A stretch of 10,824 bases of DNA from Bacteroidota bacterium (GCA_018267795.1 JAFDXS010000036.1:1-10824), one strand, 5' to 3'. Numbered from the stretch's first letter, positions 1 to 7,318 are shown. A program made the numbers and translations. The notes: generated by a model from the letters alone, not told the origin.

Positions 1-4
1 TCAG

Positions 5-814
5 TTATTTATGTGCTATAAATACAGGAAACCTGTGCTCCTGTATAGTTTCTGCTATAAAACTTTTCTTTACTGATTCAGAAAAATAAGAACGCTCATA
101 CGCGCCTGTAACTATGATAGCATTTTCCTTATCTGTAAGCCAGGTGTTGAAATATTTATCGGGGTCAAACTCCAGGGTGTCAATAGACAGATATGGGAAA
201 TGCCTGCGGGCAAGTTCTTCTATCAATATCTTGTCAGGGATTTCTTTGTTTTGAGGATTGGCATATACAAGGTAGGTTTTCCTGCTGCACCATTCGGGAA
301 ATAAATATGCGAACTGCTTTATGGCATATATTGCATCAGCGCTGCCATCATAAGTAAGTATATTGTTCACCGGGTACTCATAGTGGTCTGGCAAAATGGT
401 TACAGCGCATTCTGCATCATGCAGTGCATGCCTCATATAATATCCTGGCTCATCGCCATCAGCTTCATTATAAAACAAGCTTCCCGAAATAATAAGCATG
501 TCTGCAAAGCGCGTTTCCTTTTTAAGAACGTCTGCAAAGCTGTCATTTGATTCTTTGTGTACTTTATATTCTATCTCATTCTCACTGCATAGCGCCTCGA
601 AACGTGTAATATTCTCTGCTATTATATCTGCATTCTCAATTTCAGTATCATAGCCACCCAATGGCAGTGGATAGCCCCAAACGATGGAATAATCAACCGG
701 CGACATAAACACTGCAGTAAGCAAGGCAGACTTTAACGGATACTGCTTACTAATGAAGTCAAATGTACTTTCGGAAAAGGTATTGCCGTTAAATATCAAA
801 AGCAGCTTTTTCAT
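5..814 (-). CDS. Universal stress protein family (tandem UspA-like), usp1
   Basis: A 269-residue cytoplasmic protein built as two UspA-like halves, a layout common in Bacteroidota. Domain 1 opens with the beta strand MKKLLLIFNG and ends near residue 142 with ADMLIIS (104-110) and ECAVTILPD (135-143). Domain 2 opens with NILTYDGSADAIYAIKQF (151-168) and ends with the family-like PVFIAHK. The usual ATP-binding pattern G-x2-G-x9-G-S/T is not intact: the C-terminal copy reads TGAYERSYFSESVKKS, with the second and third glycines missing. Nucleotide binding is therefore doubtful. It is clearly paralogous to the two genes that start on the other side of the 815-1026 divergent region, sharing YDGSxxAxxxIKQFxYLxPE. 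The start at 814 matches the usual N-terminal strand. A perfect TAnnTTTG box (TAGGTTTG) lies about 20 nt upstream. The family assignment is firm, but the precise role (stress, redox or energy adaptation) is unknown. Confidence 0.88.
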   Translation of the reverse strand: MKKLLLIFNGNTFSESTFDFISKQYPLKSALLTAVFMSPVDYSIVWGYPLPLGGYDTEIENADIIAENITRFEALCSENEIEYKVHKESNDSFADVLKKETRFADMLIISGSLFYNEADGDEPGYYMRHALHDAECAVTILPDHYEYPVNNILTYDGSADAIYAIKQFAYLFPEWCSRKTYLVYANPQNKEIPDKILIEELARRHFPYLSIDTLEFDPDKYFNTWLTDKENAIIVTGAYERSYFSESVKKSFIAETIQEHRFPVFIAHK

Positions 815-833
815 AACTATACTTTGTTAAACC

Positions 834-841
834 CAAACCTA
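834..841 (-). promoter_or_regulatory. Candidate Bacteroidota -7 box for usp1
   Basis: On the minus strand this reads TAGGTTTG, an exact match to the TAnnTTTG -7 consensus known in Bacteroidota, 19 nt before the usp1 ATG. No good TTTG -33 box is seen at the usual distance, so the call rests on the -7 element alone and implies a short leader. Confidence 0.4.
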
Positions 842-873
842 AGGACATTAATAAAAGTGCGCTATGACAAGGA

Positions 874-887
874 GCATATTTGAATAT
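874..887. repeat. Palindrome in the divergent usp promoter region
   Basis: CATATT-TG-AATATG is a perfect inverted repeat with 6-bp arms and a 2-bp centre. It lies between usp1 and usp2, about 60 bp from the usp1 start and 140 bp from the usp2 start. A dimeric regulator could bind it. AT-rich sequence yields such repeats by chance, so this is only a candidate operator. Confidence 0.25.
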
Positions 888-1026
888 GACATTAATCATT
901 CTACCCGATAGCGTATGGCGCCCCTGTTTTTCCCCTTACCATATGATTTCAATCAGCAGGAAGACTATCGAACATCATTTTTATCGCTAATATGTGCTAC
1001 TATCTTGCGTTATAACTTTTTCTTCC

Positions 1027-1845
1027 ATGAGAAAAATATTACTGGCATTTGACGGCAAAAATTTTCCGAAGGGTGCATTCGATTTTGTAAAGCAGCTAAA
1101 CGACCAACATAAAATATCTCTTGTAGGTGTACTACTACCCTCTATGGCAAGTATGGGCTATGTAAGTTTTGAGACAGATGAAGGAGTAGCATATGTACCC
1201 ACGCCTATGGAAGAGGACGAGGCCGCGATAGAAAAAGCCATAACCAATTTTAAAGAACAATGCAGCAAGAATGGGATAGAATACCGGCCGCATGCAAAAG
1301 GCGCCACTGATGTATTGAAAGAATTGCAGAAAGAAAGTCGCTTTGCAGACATGCTCATCATAGGTAATGAAGATTTTTATAAAGAGTTGGGCGATGGAAG
1401 CATCAATACGTACATGCATGACGTGTTGCACCATGCAGAGTGCCCTGTGTTGCTGGTGCCCGATAAATTTACCTTTCCTGAAAATGTAATCTTCGCTTAT
1501 GACGGCAGCCAATCGGCAGTTTTTGCAATAAAGCAATTCATTTATTTGCTGCCGGAGTTTACCCAGCTTCCCTGCCAGGTGGTATTTGCGAGCAGAGAGA
1601 AAAAGGGAATACCGGATATACCCTACCTGGAAGAGCTAATAAGCAGGCATTTCAGCAAACCTTCATTTTCAGCTTTACAAATTGACCGGAATAAAAACTT
1701 CACAAGCTGGATAGATAAAAAGGAAAATACCATACTGGTAATTGGCTCCTTTAGCCGCTCTAATCTTTCAGAAATGTTTCGAAAGAGTATGGCAACTGAG
1801 ATTATTTCAGAGTCTAAGCTACCCATATTTATTGCTCACAAATGA
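1027..1845 (+). CDS. Universal stress protein family (tandem UspA-like), usp2
   Basis: A 272-residue two-domain Usp-like protein and first gene of a three-gene operon. A GTG at 994 would add 11 residues. The ATG at 1027 was chosen because MRKILLAFDG then aligns with the N-termini of both neighbouring paralogues. Domain 1 covers about residues 1-146, with RFADMLIIG (105-112) and ECPVLLVPD (138-146). Domain 2 starts at NVIFAYDGSQSAVFAIKQF (153-171) and ends PIFIAHK. The C-terminal nucleotide-loop region reads VIGSFSRSNLSEMFRKS. One glycine is kept, but the second glycine and the final G-S/T are changed, so ATP binding is probably weak or lost. It is closest to usp1 in the C-terminal 40 residues (the same FIAHK end). 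usp3 follows after 18 bp. Family assignment is firm; the physiological role is not visible. Confidence 0.88.
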   Translation: MRKILLAFDGKNFPKGAFDFVKQLNDQHKISLVGVLLPSMASMGYVSFETDEGVAYVPTPMEEDEAAIEKAITNFKEQCSKNGIEYRPHAKGATDVLKELQKESRFADMLIIGNEDFYKELGDGSINTYMHDVLHHAECPVLLVPDKFTFPENVIFAYDGSQSAVFAIKQFIYLLPEFTQLPCQVVFASREKKGIPDIPYLEELISRHFSKPSFSALQIDRNKNFTSWIDKKENTILVIGSFSRSNLSEMFRKSMATEIISESKLPIFIAHK

Positions 1846-1863
1846 ATATAAGTATCTAAAATC

Positions 1864-2706
1864 ATGGATAAACTGTTATTGATTATCGACAGCATGAAGC
1901 CGGATATAGCAGCGATAGACTTTGGCTGTTACATGGCAGGCTTAACAAACTCGCGGCTCACGGGGATATTCCTCGAGAACCTGGATTTTGAAGAAGTGCC
2001 TGCGCCTAAAACAATAAATGGGAAAGTATACCTGGGCACTACCAAGTCTACAGCCATAGCAAGCAATGAGGAGAAACGGATGAAATGCAATGAAAGCATT
2101 GAAAAGTTTAAAGCGCAATGCAGTAATAACCAAGTACATTATGCGGTGCATAGAGACCGTAGTGTACCGCTGGAAGAGCTCAAAATGGAAAGCAAATTTG
2201 CCGACCTGCTGATGATAGATGCTGAAACTACATTTACGAAGAACGATACCGGATCGCCAACCTTATTTGTAAAGGAAGTGCTTGATGAAGCAAAATGCCC
2301 TGTAATAATCATTAATAAAGACATGAAGCAGATTGATGAGCTTGTGTTTGTGTACGACGGCAGCGATTCAGCAATATATTCGATAAAGCAGTTTGCCTAT
2401 TTATTTCCGGAAATGCGGAAAACAACAATAAACGTAGTGCAGGTAGCCGGTCATGGCACTAAAATAACAGCACGGCAAAAGATAAAGGAATGGTTGGAAG
2501 CACACTTCGATCAAATAGTATTTACCACACTGGATGGTGATGAGTTTGAAACATTGCAAAAATATCTTGCCGGAAGGAAAAACGCTCTTTTAATCATAGA
2601 CTCATTGTACAAACCAATCATAGATACAATATGGTCTAAACCGGGGAATGCGGATATACATGGCTTGCCGCTGTTTATTTCAAATCACTTTTATTTTCAT
2701 TATTGA
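1864..2706 (+). CDS. Universal stress protein family, divergent third paralogue, usp3
   Basis: A 280-residue paralogue of the two preceding Usp genes. It keeps the N-terminal strand MDKLLLIIDS, the domain-1 end FADLLMIDA (112-120) and KCPVIIINKD (144-153), and the domain-2 start VFVYDGSDSAIYSIKQFAYLFPE (161-183, key residues Y164, D165, G166, K175). After that it departs from the others. The last 40 residues lack the GxxG...GS loop entirely and read LLIIDSLYKPIIDTIW, then end in an aromatic tail (FYFHY) instead of FIAHK. This suggests relaxed constraint or a different partner surface. The ATG follows the usp2 stop by 18 bp, and the next gene begins 11 bp after its own stop, which supports a single transcript. 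A non-nucleotide-binding, scaffold-like Usp is the best reading, by inference. Confidence 0.85.
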   Translation: MDKLLLIIDSMKPDIAAIDFGCYMAGLTNSRLTGIFLENLDFEEVPAPKTINGKVYLGTTKSTAIASNEEKRMKCNESIEKFKAQCSNNQVHYAVHRDRSVPLEELKMESKFADLLMIDAETTFTKNDTGSPTLFVKEVLDEAKCPVIIINKDMKQIDELVFVYDGSDSAIYSIKQFAYLFPEMRKTTINVVQVAGHGTKITARQKIKEWLEAHFDQIVFTTLDGDEFETLQKYLAGRKNALLIIDSLYKPIIDTIWSKPGNADIHGLPLFISNHFYFHY

Positions 2707-2717
2707 TAAGCTATTCT

Positions 2718-3899
2718 ATGAAACAATACTTTGCTTTATTATTTCTATTCCTTAGTCCGCTATTTGCACAGGGCCAGAAAACACTTGCGGGCAATACGAT
2801 TATCGTTTCTGAAGCGGTAAATGGCAATCTGTATATAAGCGCAGGCTCCATAACTATTAATGCACCCGTGCGTGGGGACCTGGTGGTAGCGGGCGGAACG
2901 GTGATAATAAATGACAGTGTGACCGACGACATCATGGCAATTGGGGGTACTATAACTATAAATGGCTATACAGGCGGTGATGTGCGTACAGGTGGCGGGG
3001 AAATCTTTATAAAGAAAAACATTGGCGGTGACCTGGTAATAGGTGGCGGTCGAATTCATATAGAGAACGGAGCTACAATAAATGGCGGATTACTTGCAGG
3101 ATCCGGAGAAATAGAAATGAATGGCATAGTAAAAGGAGATATGAAAGCAGGCTCGGGTACATTCAAGATGAATGGAACAGCCATGCATAACATGGATTGC
3201 AGGGCGGGAGATATTTTTATAAACGGCACGATAAACGGGAATGCAGTATTAGCAGCCCAGAATATAAACATTGGCCCAACAGCTGCCTTTCAGCAAAATG
3301 TTCGCTATTGGTCAAGAAGTAAGCAACTTGCATTTGGCAATACGATAAAAAACGGCGAGGCCATCTATGACCCCAACCTGGAAATAAAAAGCGGCCGCTG
3401 GGCATATATTGGTTCTTCTACCGTATTAGGCCTTCTCTGGTATCTCGGCACAGTATTTATTTTCATTTTGCTTGTACAATACTTCTTTGGAAAGACCATA
3501 GCAGATGCCGGTGCAATTGCCTTTGCAAAATCATTGAAATCTGTGGGCTATGGTTTGCTTTTCATAGTATTGGTACCGATAGGCGTTGTACTAATGATGG
3601 TTACCATTGTGGGTATACCTTTAGCTATACTCATTGTTATACTATATGCAATGTTGCTGCTACTGGCAAACATTATTACATCATCAGTGATAACAAGCTG
3701 GATAAATAGCAGAAGTAATAAAAAATGGGGGTTCTGGCCATTTGCTTTTGCTAATCTTGGAATTTTTATAGTGTACCGGCTTGTCACCATTACTCCTTTC
3801 TTTGGGCCGACTATTATGTTTATAGTTACCTGTATGGCTTTTGGCGCTATACTGATAAATGTAAGGATGCGAGGAAAAAGGCCACTTGCGACTATATAA
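2718..3899 (+). CDS. Bactofilin-like beta-solenoid protein with C-terminal membrane domain
   Basis: A 393-residue exported membrane protein. The ATG at 2718 gives a clear signal peptide (residues 1-18, MKQYFALLFLFLSPLFA followed by QG); an upstream TTG at 2703 would overlap usp3 and was not used. Residues about 36-187 form roughly nine short repeats of about 17 residues with the pattern D-L-x-x-G-G-G-x-I-x-I-x(4-5)-G. Examples are GDLVVAGGTVIIN (53-65), GDLVIGGGRIHIE (104-116) and GDMKAGSGTFKMN (140-152). This is the right-handed beta-helix signature of polymer-forming (bactofilin-type) domains. A linker (190-232) leads to about five hydrophobic segments near 234-256, 277-298, 299-322, 342-358 and 360-382. 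Here the solenoid should lie outside the cytoplasmic membrane, unlike classical cytoplasmic bactofilins. It is third gene of the usp2-usp3 operon. A structural or envelope role is likely, but the exact function is unknown. Confidence 0.8.
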   Translation: MKQYFALLFLFLSPLFAQGQKTLAGNTIIVSEAVNGNLYISAGSITINAPVRGDLVVAGGTVIINDSVTDDIMAIGGTITINGYTGGDVRTGGGEIFIKKNIGGDLVIGGGRIHIENGATINGGLLAGSGEIEMNGIVKGDMKAGSGTFKMNGTAMHNMDCRAGDIFINGTINGNAVLAAQNINIGPTAAFQQNVRYWSRSKQLAFGNTIKNGEAIYDPNLEIKSGRWAYIGSSTVLGLLWYLGTVFIFILLVQYFFGKTIADAGAIAFAKSLKSVGYGLLFIVLVPIGVVLMMVTIVGIPLAILIVILYAMLLLLANIITSSVITSWINSRSNKKWGFWPFAFANLGIFIVYRLVTITPFFGPTIMFIVTCMAFGAILINVRMRGKRPLATI

Positions 3900-4029
3900 A
3901 GACTTAGCCAACAGTAAAGTAGAATGACAATATAAAAGGCCGGGTAAATTAATCAGCGTACTATCTGGTGCAGTTTTTATATTACTATTTTACAATACTT
4001 AGTATATGCGCTCTAATATAAAAGAATAC

Positions 4030-4053
4030 ATGCTGCTTAGCATTCTATTTTTT
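4030..4053. terminator. Possible bidirectional terminator between convergent genes
   Basis: A hairpin ATGCT-GCTT-AGCAT (4030-4043) is followed on the plus strand by TCTA and then six T (4048-4053), which suits the end of the usp2-usp3-solenoid operon. On the minus strand the same stem is followed by GTATTCTTTT, which would serve the GAF kinase. The stem is only 5 bp, and the plus-strand T run lies inside the last two lysine codons of the kinase. The convergent position supports the call. Confidence 0.45.
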
Positions 4054-5223
4054 CAGTGTTACTTCAAATTCAGAACCTTTTCCCAGAGTTGATATTATAT
4101 TAAGGCTGCCATTAAGGTCGCTAATTAAGTGTTTTACAAGTATAAGGCCAAAACCATAGCCAATTTCACCGCTGGTTCCGTTTGCTGAAGCAAGATTACC
4201 ACGCATAACATTATCAATATCTTCCTGCTGCATACCTCTGCCGGTATCCTTCACTGTTATTCTTATTGCACTCTTTCCCTTCAGAAGCTGGAGATCGACG
4301 CTTACGGTACCACCATTAGGAGTAAACTTTATTGCATTAGCTATGAGGTTGCCGGCTATCTGCATTAATGTATTTATGGGGAAGGGTACTTTATCATCGC
4401 CGGCAGATAAAGTAACGCTAAAGTGTATGTTTTTACTTTTGGCCTGGGGCACATACAATGCCTCCAGCTTACCCTTAAAATCCAACAGCGAAAATTTAAC
4501 GGCCGCAGTAGCCAGCTCAAGCTTATAGCTATTCATTATACTATCGGCCAGCTCTATAATAGATTCACTGCTTTTACAAATTAGCTTATTAGACTCAAGC
4601 ATATCATCAATAGTATTGTTCTGTCCTTCCTCTATTATGATATTCGTAAGGCCAATAATACCACTTAAAGGCCCCCGAATGTCATGAGCCACTTTGTGAT
4701 GTATGTTTTTCATTTCATCTACCCGCCTGCTGAGTGATTCGATGACTTTCTGAGATTTCAGCCGATATATTATTTCATTGGCTATTATATGCAGGTATTG
4801 TATTTTGTCATGCGATAATGTTTTAGTCTGAGGATCAAGAACACACAATGCACCAATATTATACCCATCTGACTTCAGTGGAATTCCATAATAGTATTTG
4901 AGTGAGGGTGATTCTGTTACATATATTTTGTCTTTAAACCGGTCATCCCTTGAAAGATCCAGAACCTCAAAATGATCATTCTCCATAATGGTGTACTGAC
5001 ATACAGAATCAGTTCGGGGCATTTGAACCATATCCAAGCCGTAATTTGCGATAGTCCATTGGGTGTACGAATCAATAAGATTAATGAGCGATATATCTGT
5101 GCCAGCAATGCCCGCTGCTAAACGGGTAAGATCAGCAAAACTTTTCTCAGCAGTAGAATAGTCTATCTTATATTCGGCAAGATTTATGACCCTCTCCAGT
5201 TCATTCTCTAATGTATTATACAT
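4045..5223 (-). CDS. GAF-domain sensor histidine kinase, soluble, orphan
   Basis: A 392-residue cytoplasmic two-component kinase. The GAF domain covers about residues 20-160, with the stretch WTIANYGLD (56-64), LDLSRDDRF (88-96) and YYGIPLKSDGYNIGALCVLD (111-130), typical of GAF domains fused to kinases. A short helix leads to the HisKA domain with H-box HHKVAHDIRGPLSGI (175-189) and phosphoacceptor His180. The HATPase_c domain has the N-box N292/N296, the G1 box DTGRG (326-330) and the G2 box GYGFGL (355-360). An in-frame ATG at 5371-5373 would add 50 residues containing a hydrophobic stretch. The start at 5223 was chosen because MYNTLENELERV fits the usual short helix before GAF and the extension resembles promoter DNA. 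No response regulator adjoins it, so its partner is elsewhere or is the regulator at 7447. The ligand of the GAF domain is unknown. Confidence 0.9.
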   Translation of the reverse strand: MYNTLENELERVINLAEYKIDYSTAEKSFADLTRLAAGIAGTDISLINLIDSYTQWTIANYGLDMVQMPRTDSVCQYTIMENDHFEVLDLSRDDRFKDKIYVTESPSLKYYYGIPLKSDGYNIGALCVLDPQTKTLSHDKIQYLHIIANEIIYRLKSQKVIESLSRRVDEMKNIHHKVAHDIRGPLSGIIGLTNIIIEEGQNNTIDDMLESNKLICKSSESIIELADSIMNSYKLELATAAVKFSLLDFKGKLEALYVPQAKSKNIHFSVTLSAGDDKVPFPINTLMQIAGNLIANAIKFTPNGGTVSVDLQLLKGKSAIRITVKDTGRGMQQEDIDNVMRGNLASANGTSGEIGYGFGLILVKHLISDLNGSLNIISTLGKGSEFEVTLKK

Positions 5224-5231
5224 AGCAACCG

Positions 5232-5266
5232 TATTGTTGAAACAATAAATGAATTGTTTTACAATT
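5232..5266. repeat. Two adjacent inverted repeats upstream of the GAF kinase
   Basis: TATTGTT-GA-AACAATA (5232-5247) and AATTGT-TTT-ACAATT (5252-5266) are both perfect inverted repeats and share the half-site ATTGT/ACAAT. Their centres are about 19-20 bp apart, near two helical turns. They lie 9-43 bp upstream of the kinase ATG. The distal one overlaps TATAATTG (5262-5269, minus strand), which differs from TAnnTTTG at one position. A tandem operator for a dimeric repressor is a reasonable reading, by inference. Confidence 0.45.
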
Positions 5267-5378
5267 ATAGTACATAAAACGATTATTGTACCTGTGCAGT
5301 AAATATCGTCATCAAATTCATGAAAGCGTATGATCTCAGAACACTCATTCCCTCGTGTTTTTAAGAAAAGCAAAAATC

Positions 5379-5413
5379 TTATGCCATAGCAATATTCTTA
5401 ATTATTGGCATAA
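5379..5413. repeat. Inverted repeat upstream of the DUF3606 gene
   Basis: TTATGCCA (5379-5386) and TGGCATAA (5406-5413) are perfect 8-bp arms separated by 19 bp. The right arm overlaps TAAATTTT (5411-5418), a one-mismatch match to the Bacteroidota -7 box, 33 nt before the ATG at 5452. It may be an operator for the DUF3606-yihY transcript; the wide spacer makes a simple transcript hairpin less likely. Confidence 0.35.
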
Positions 5414-5451
5414 ATTTTAAGTACAACTAACCGTAAGAAAAACACTTTATT

Positions 5452-5631
5452 ATGGATGATAAAAACAAAAGACGCCCGCAGGATGCCGCACGCATAAACG
5501 TAAATGAGGACTATGAACTTCAATACTGGACTGAAAAATTTGGAGTGTCGGATGAAAAACTACGGCAAGCTGTAGAAAAAGTGGGCGTATCGGCCAATGC
5601 AGTAGAGCGATATTTGAAAGGCAAGCATTAA
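5452..5631 (+). CDS. DUF3606 small protein
   Basis: A 59-residue protein starting MDDKNKRRPQDAARINVNED. It carries the hallmark features of the DUF3606 family: a basic N-terminus, the RINVNEDYEL segment (14-23), YWTEKFGVS (25-33), a helix DEKLRQAVEKVGVS (34-47) and the end ANAVERYLKGKH (48-59). The normal family length is about 55-65 residues, so it is complete. The C-terminal half reads like a small helix-turn-helix fold, but binding to DNA is not established for the family. Its TAA stop overlaps the ATG of the next gene (TAATG at 5629-5633), implying translational coupling with the YihY-type membrane protein. Function is unknown. The family is common in soil Bacteroidota and Proteobacteria. 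Confidence 0.85.
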   Translation: MDDKNKRRPQDAARINVNEDYELQYWTEKFGVSDEKLRQAVEKVGVSANAVERYLKGKH

Positions 5632-6614
5632 TGAGCACAGAAAAAATATCTGTCAAAGGACTCTGGGAGGTATTGAAAAATACATTCTCCGGCTTTTCAA
5701 ATGATAAGGTTACTAAACTTAGCGCCTCATTGGCATATTATACAGTATTTTCAATGGGGCCGCTTTTAGTAGTATTAATATCGCTGTGCGGATTTTTCTT
5801 CAAGCGCGATGCTGTAGAAGGCAAAGTGTATGCTGTGCTGCGGGATTTTGTAGGGAATGACACTGCAATACAGCTACAGGAGATAATAAAAAACGCATCT
5901 GTATCAAGTAAAGGCACCATCGCAGCGACTATTGGTGTTATAGTATTGCTTATCGGCGCCACTACTGTATTTGGCGAAATTCAGGATTCAATAAACATGA
6001 TTTGGGGCCTTAAGCCCAAACCTAAAAGAGGTTGGATACTGATGCTGCAAAACAGGTTTTTATCATTTTCCGTCATTATTAGCCTCGGGTTCTTATTGCT
6101 CGTTTCACTGGCCATTTCAGGTATTATAGAGAGCATCAGCACGCGCTTGCAGGCGTATTTTCCTAATGTGACCGTTGTTGTTTTTTACATTATAAATCTC
6201 CTCCTGACAATGGGCATAAGCATGTTGATATTCGCTGTCATTTTTAAAGTACTGCCTGATGCCAGGATAAGATGGAAGGATGTGATAGTTGGCGCTATCA
6301 TTACCGCAGCACTATTTATCATAGGCAAATTTTGCATTTCTATTTATATTTCTAAGGCACAGGTGGGCAGTACTTATGGCGCAGCTGGTTCGCTGGTGGT
6401 GTTGCTTGTATGGATCTATTACTCTTCAATTATCCTTTATATGGGGGCAGAATTTACTAAGGCATATGCTGTAAAATATGGCGCGGCTATACACCCTAAT
6501 GCCTACGCAGTAACCACTAAACAAATAGAAGTGGAAATGGGCAAACAGACTATCCAGCAAAAAGAAAATAACAATCCTGTTTCGCCTGATAACAATAACA
6601 CAAAACAACCTTAA
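5631..6614 (+). CDS. YihY/BrkB family inner-membrane protein
   Basis: A 327-residue polytopic protein of the YihY/virulence factor BrkB family, once misnamed RNase BN. Family motifs are visible: LSASLAYYTVFSMGPLL (30-46), GATTVFGEIQDSINMIWGLK (109-128) and YGAAGSLVVLLVWIYYSSII (249-268), followed by YMGAEFTKAYA (270-280). About six membrane segments lie near 35-57, 96-116, 145-168, 181-207, 216-240 and 250-275. The last 40 residues are a polar, Asn/Gln-rich cytoplasmic tail, which is longer than in many members and varies widely in the family. The start overlaps the stop of the DUF3606 gene, so the two are translated together. The heme oxygenase gene follows 45 bp downstream and could be on the same transcript. 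The biochemical role is not settled; transport or envelope-related functions have been suggested for relatives. Confidence 0.9.
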   Translation: MSTEKISVKGLWEVLKNTFSGFSNDKVTKLSASLAYYTVFSMGPLLVVLISLCGFFFKRDAVEGKVYAVLRDFVGNDTAIQLQEIIKNASVSSKGTIAATIGVIVLLIGATTVFGEIQDSINMIWGLKPKPKRGWILMLQNRFLSFSVIISLGFLLLVSLAISGIIESISTRLQAYFPNVTVVVFYIINLLLTMGISMLIFAVIFKVLPDARIRWKDVIVGAIITAALFIIGKFCISIYISKAQVGSTYGAAGSLVVLLVWIYYSSIILYMGAEFTKAYAVKYGAAIHPNAYAVTTKQIEVEMGKQTIQQKENNNPVSPDNNNTKQP

Positions 6615-6659
6615 GCTTTTATAGATTAATATTTGGCCCTGAAGGCTTATTTTTACTAT

Positions 6660-7256
6660 ATGTTTATAGAAAGACTGCGTGCTGAAACTAAGGAAGCCCA
6701 TCAAATACTGGAAAAAACTACAATCCCACTTATAAAGAATGCAACAAACAAAAACGAATACATTAGGTTGCTAAGTATTTTCTACAGCTTTTATATGGCT
6801 ATAGAGATGCAGCTTGATTTATACCTAGATGATGAAATTATTCCCGCATATACCAAAAGAAGAAAAGCTGCATCTATATTAAATGACATTCATTATTTCG
6901 CCCCCCACTATCCTGTTCCCGGCCTGTGCTGTAGTATACCATCAATTACAAACCAGTACGAAGCTATTGGTGTTCTGTATGTTTTAGAAGGTTCTACACT
7001 CGGTGGTAAAATAATAAGCAAGATGTTGAAGAGCAATCTTTTGCTCGAGCAAGACGCCGGCATCAGGTTTTTCAGTGGCTATGGTGATGACAATGAACGC
7101 ATGTGGTCATTATTTATCAATCACATTAACGGTCTGCCGTTTTCTCCGGCGCAGCAACAAGAGGCAGCAGAAAGCGCTAAAAATACTTTCCTATTATTCA
7201 GGCAATGGATTGAAGCAGTTATATCAAATGATATAATTACAAAAAACACTATCTAA
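6660..7256 (+). CDS. Biliverdin-producing heme oxygenase (BphO type)
   Basis: A 198-residue soluble heme oxygenase-like protein. It would oxidise heme to biliverdin, CO and iron, supplying the chromophore for the phytochrome encoded just downstream. The likely proximal heme ligand is His14 in LRAETKEAHQILE (6-18), the usual position. The distal helix is marked by GVLYVLEGSTLGGKII (104-119), the BphO form of the signature, and FFSGYGDDNERMW (137-149) matches the late conserved stretch. A TTG at 6633 would add nine residues; the ATG at 6660 is preferred because MFIERLRAET aligns with the family's N-terminus. It may be co-transcribed with yihY (45 bp gap) or have its own promoter. A 190 bp gap separates it from the response regulator, so co-transcription with the phytochrome is uncertain. 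Functional partnership is inferred from the gene context. Confidence 0.87.
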   Translation: MFIERLRAETKEAHQILEKTTIPLIKNATNKNEYIRLLSIFYSFYMAIEMQLDLYLDDEIIPAYTKRRKAASILNDIHYFAPHYPVPGLCCSIPSITNQYEAIGVLYVLEGSTLGGKIISKMLKSNLLLEQDAGIRFFSGYGDDNERMWSLFINHINGLPFSPAQQQEAAESAKNTFLLFRQWIEAVISNDIITKNTI

Positions 7257-7318
7257 ATAAAGTAATCATAAAATATTTACGTATAGTATATAATGCAGAC
7301 TGTTAAGTGCTGATTAAA

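Noticed and set aside
994..1026. GTG start adding 11 residues to usp2.
   Set aside because: The added residues have no counterpart in usp1 or usp3; the ATG at 1027 aligns all three N-termini.
2703..2717. TTG start for the solenoid protein overlapping usp3.
   Set aside because: The ATG at 2718 directly begins a well-formed signal peptide; the extra five residues would only disturb it.
2760..3271. Tandem DNA repeat or CRISPR-like array in the solenoid gene.
   Set aside because: The periodicity is at protein level (about 17 residues); the DNA copies are too diverged, and the frame is open throughout.
5224..5373. A 50-residue N-terminal extension of the GAF kinase with a hydrophobic stretch, which would make it a membrane kinase.
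   Set aside because: The extension matches no family pattern, overlaps the paired inverted repeats and a near-consensus -7 box, and a good start lies at 5223 right before the GAF domain.
6633..6659. TTG start adding nine residues to heme oxygenase.
   Set aside because: The extension is not family-like and the ATG at 6660 gives the expected N-terminus.
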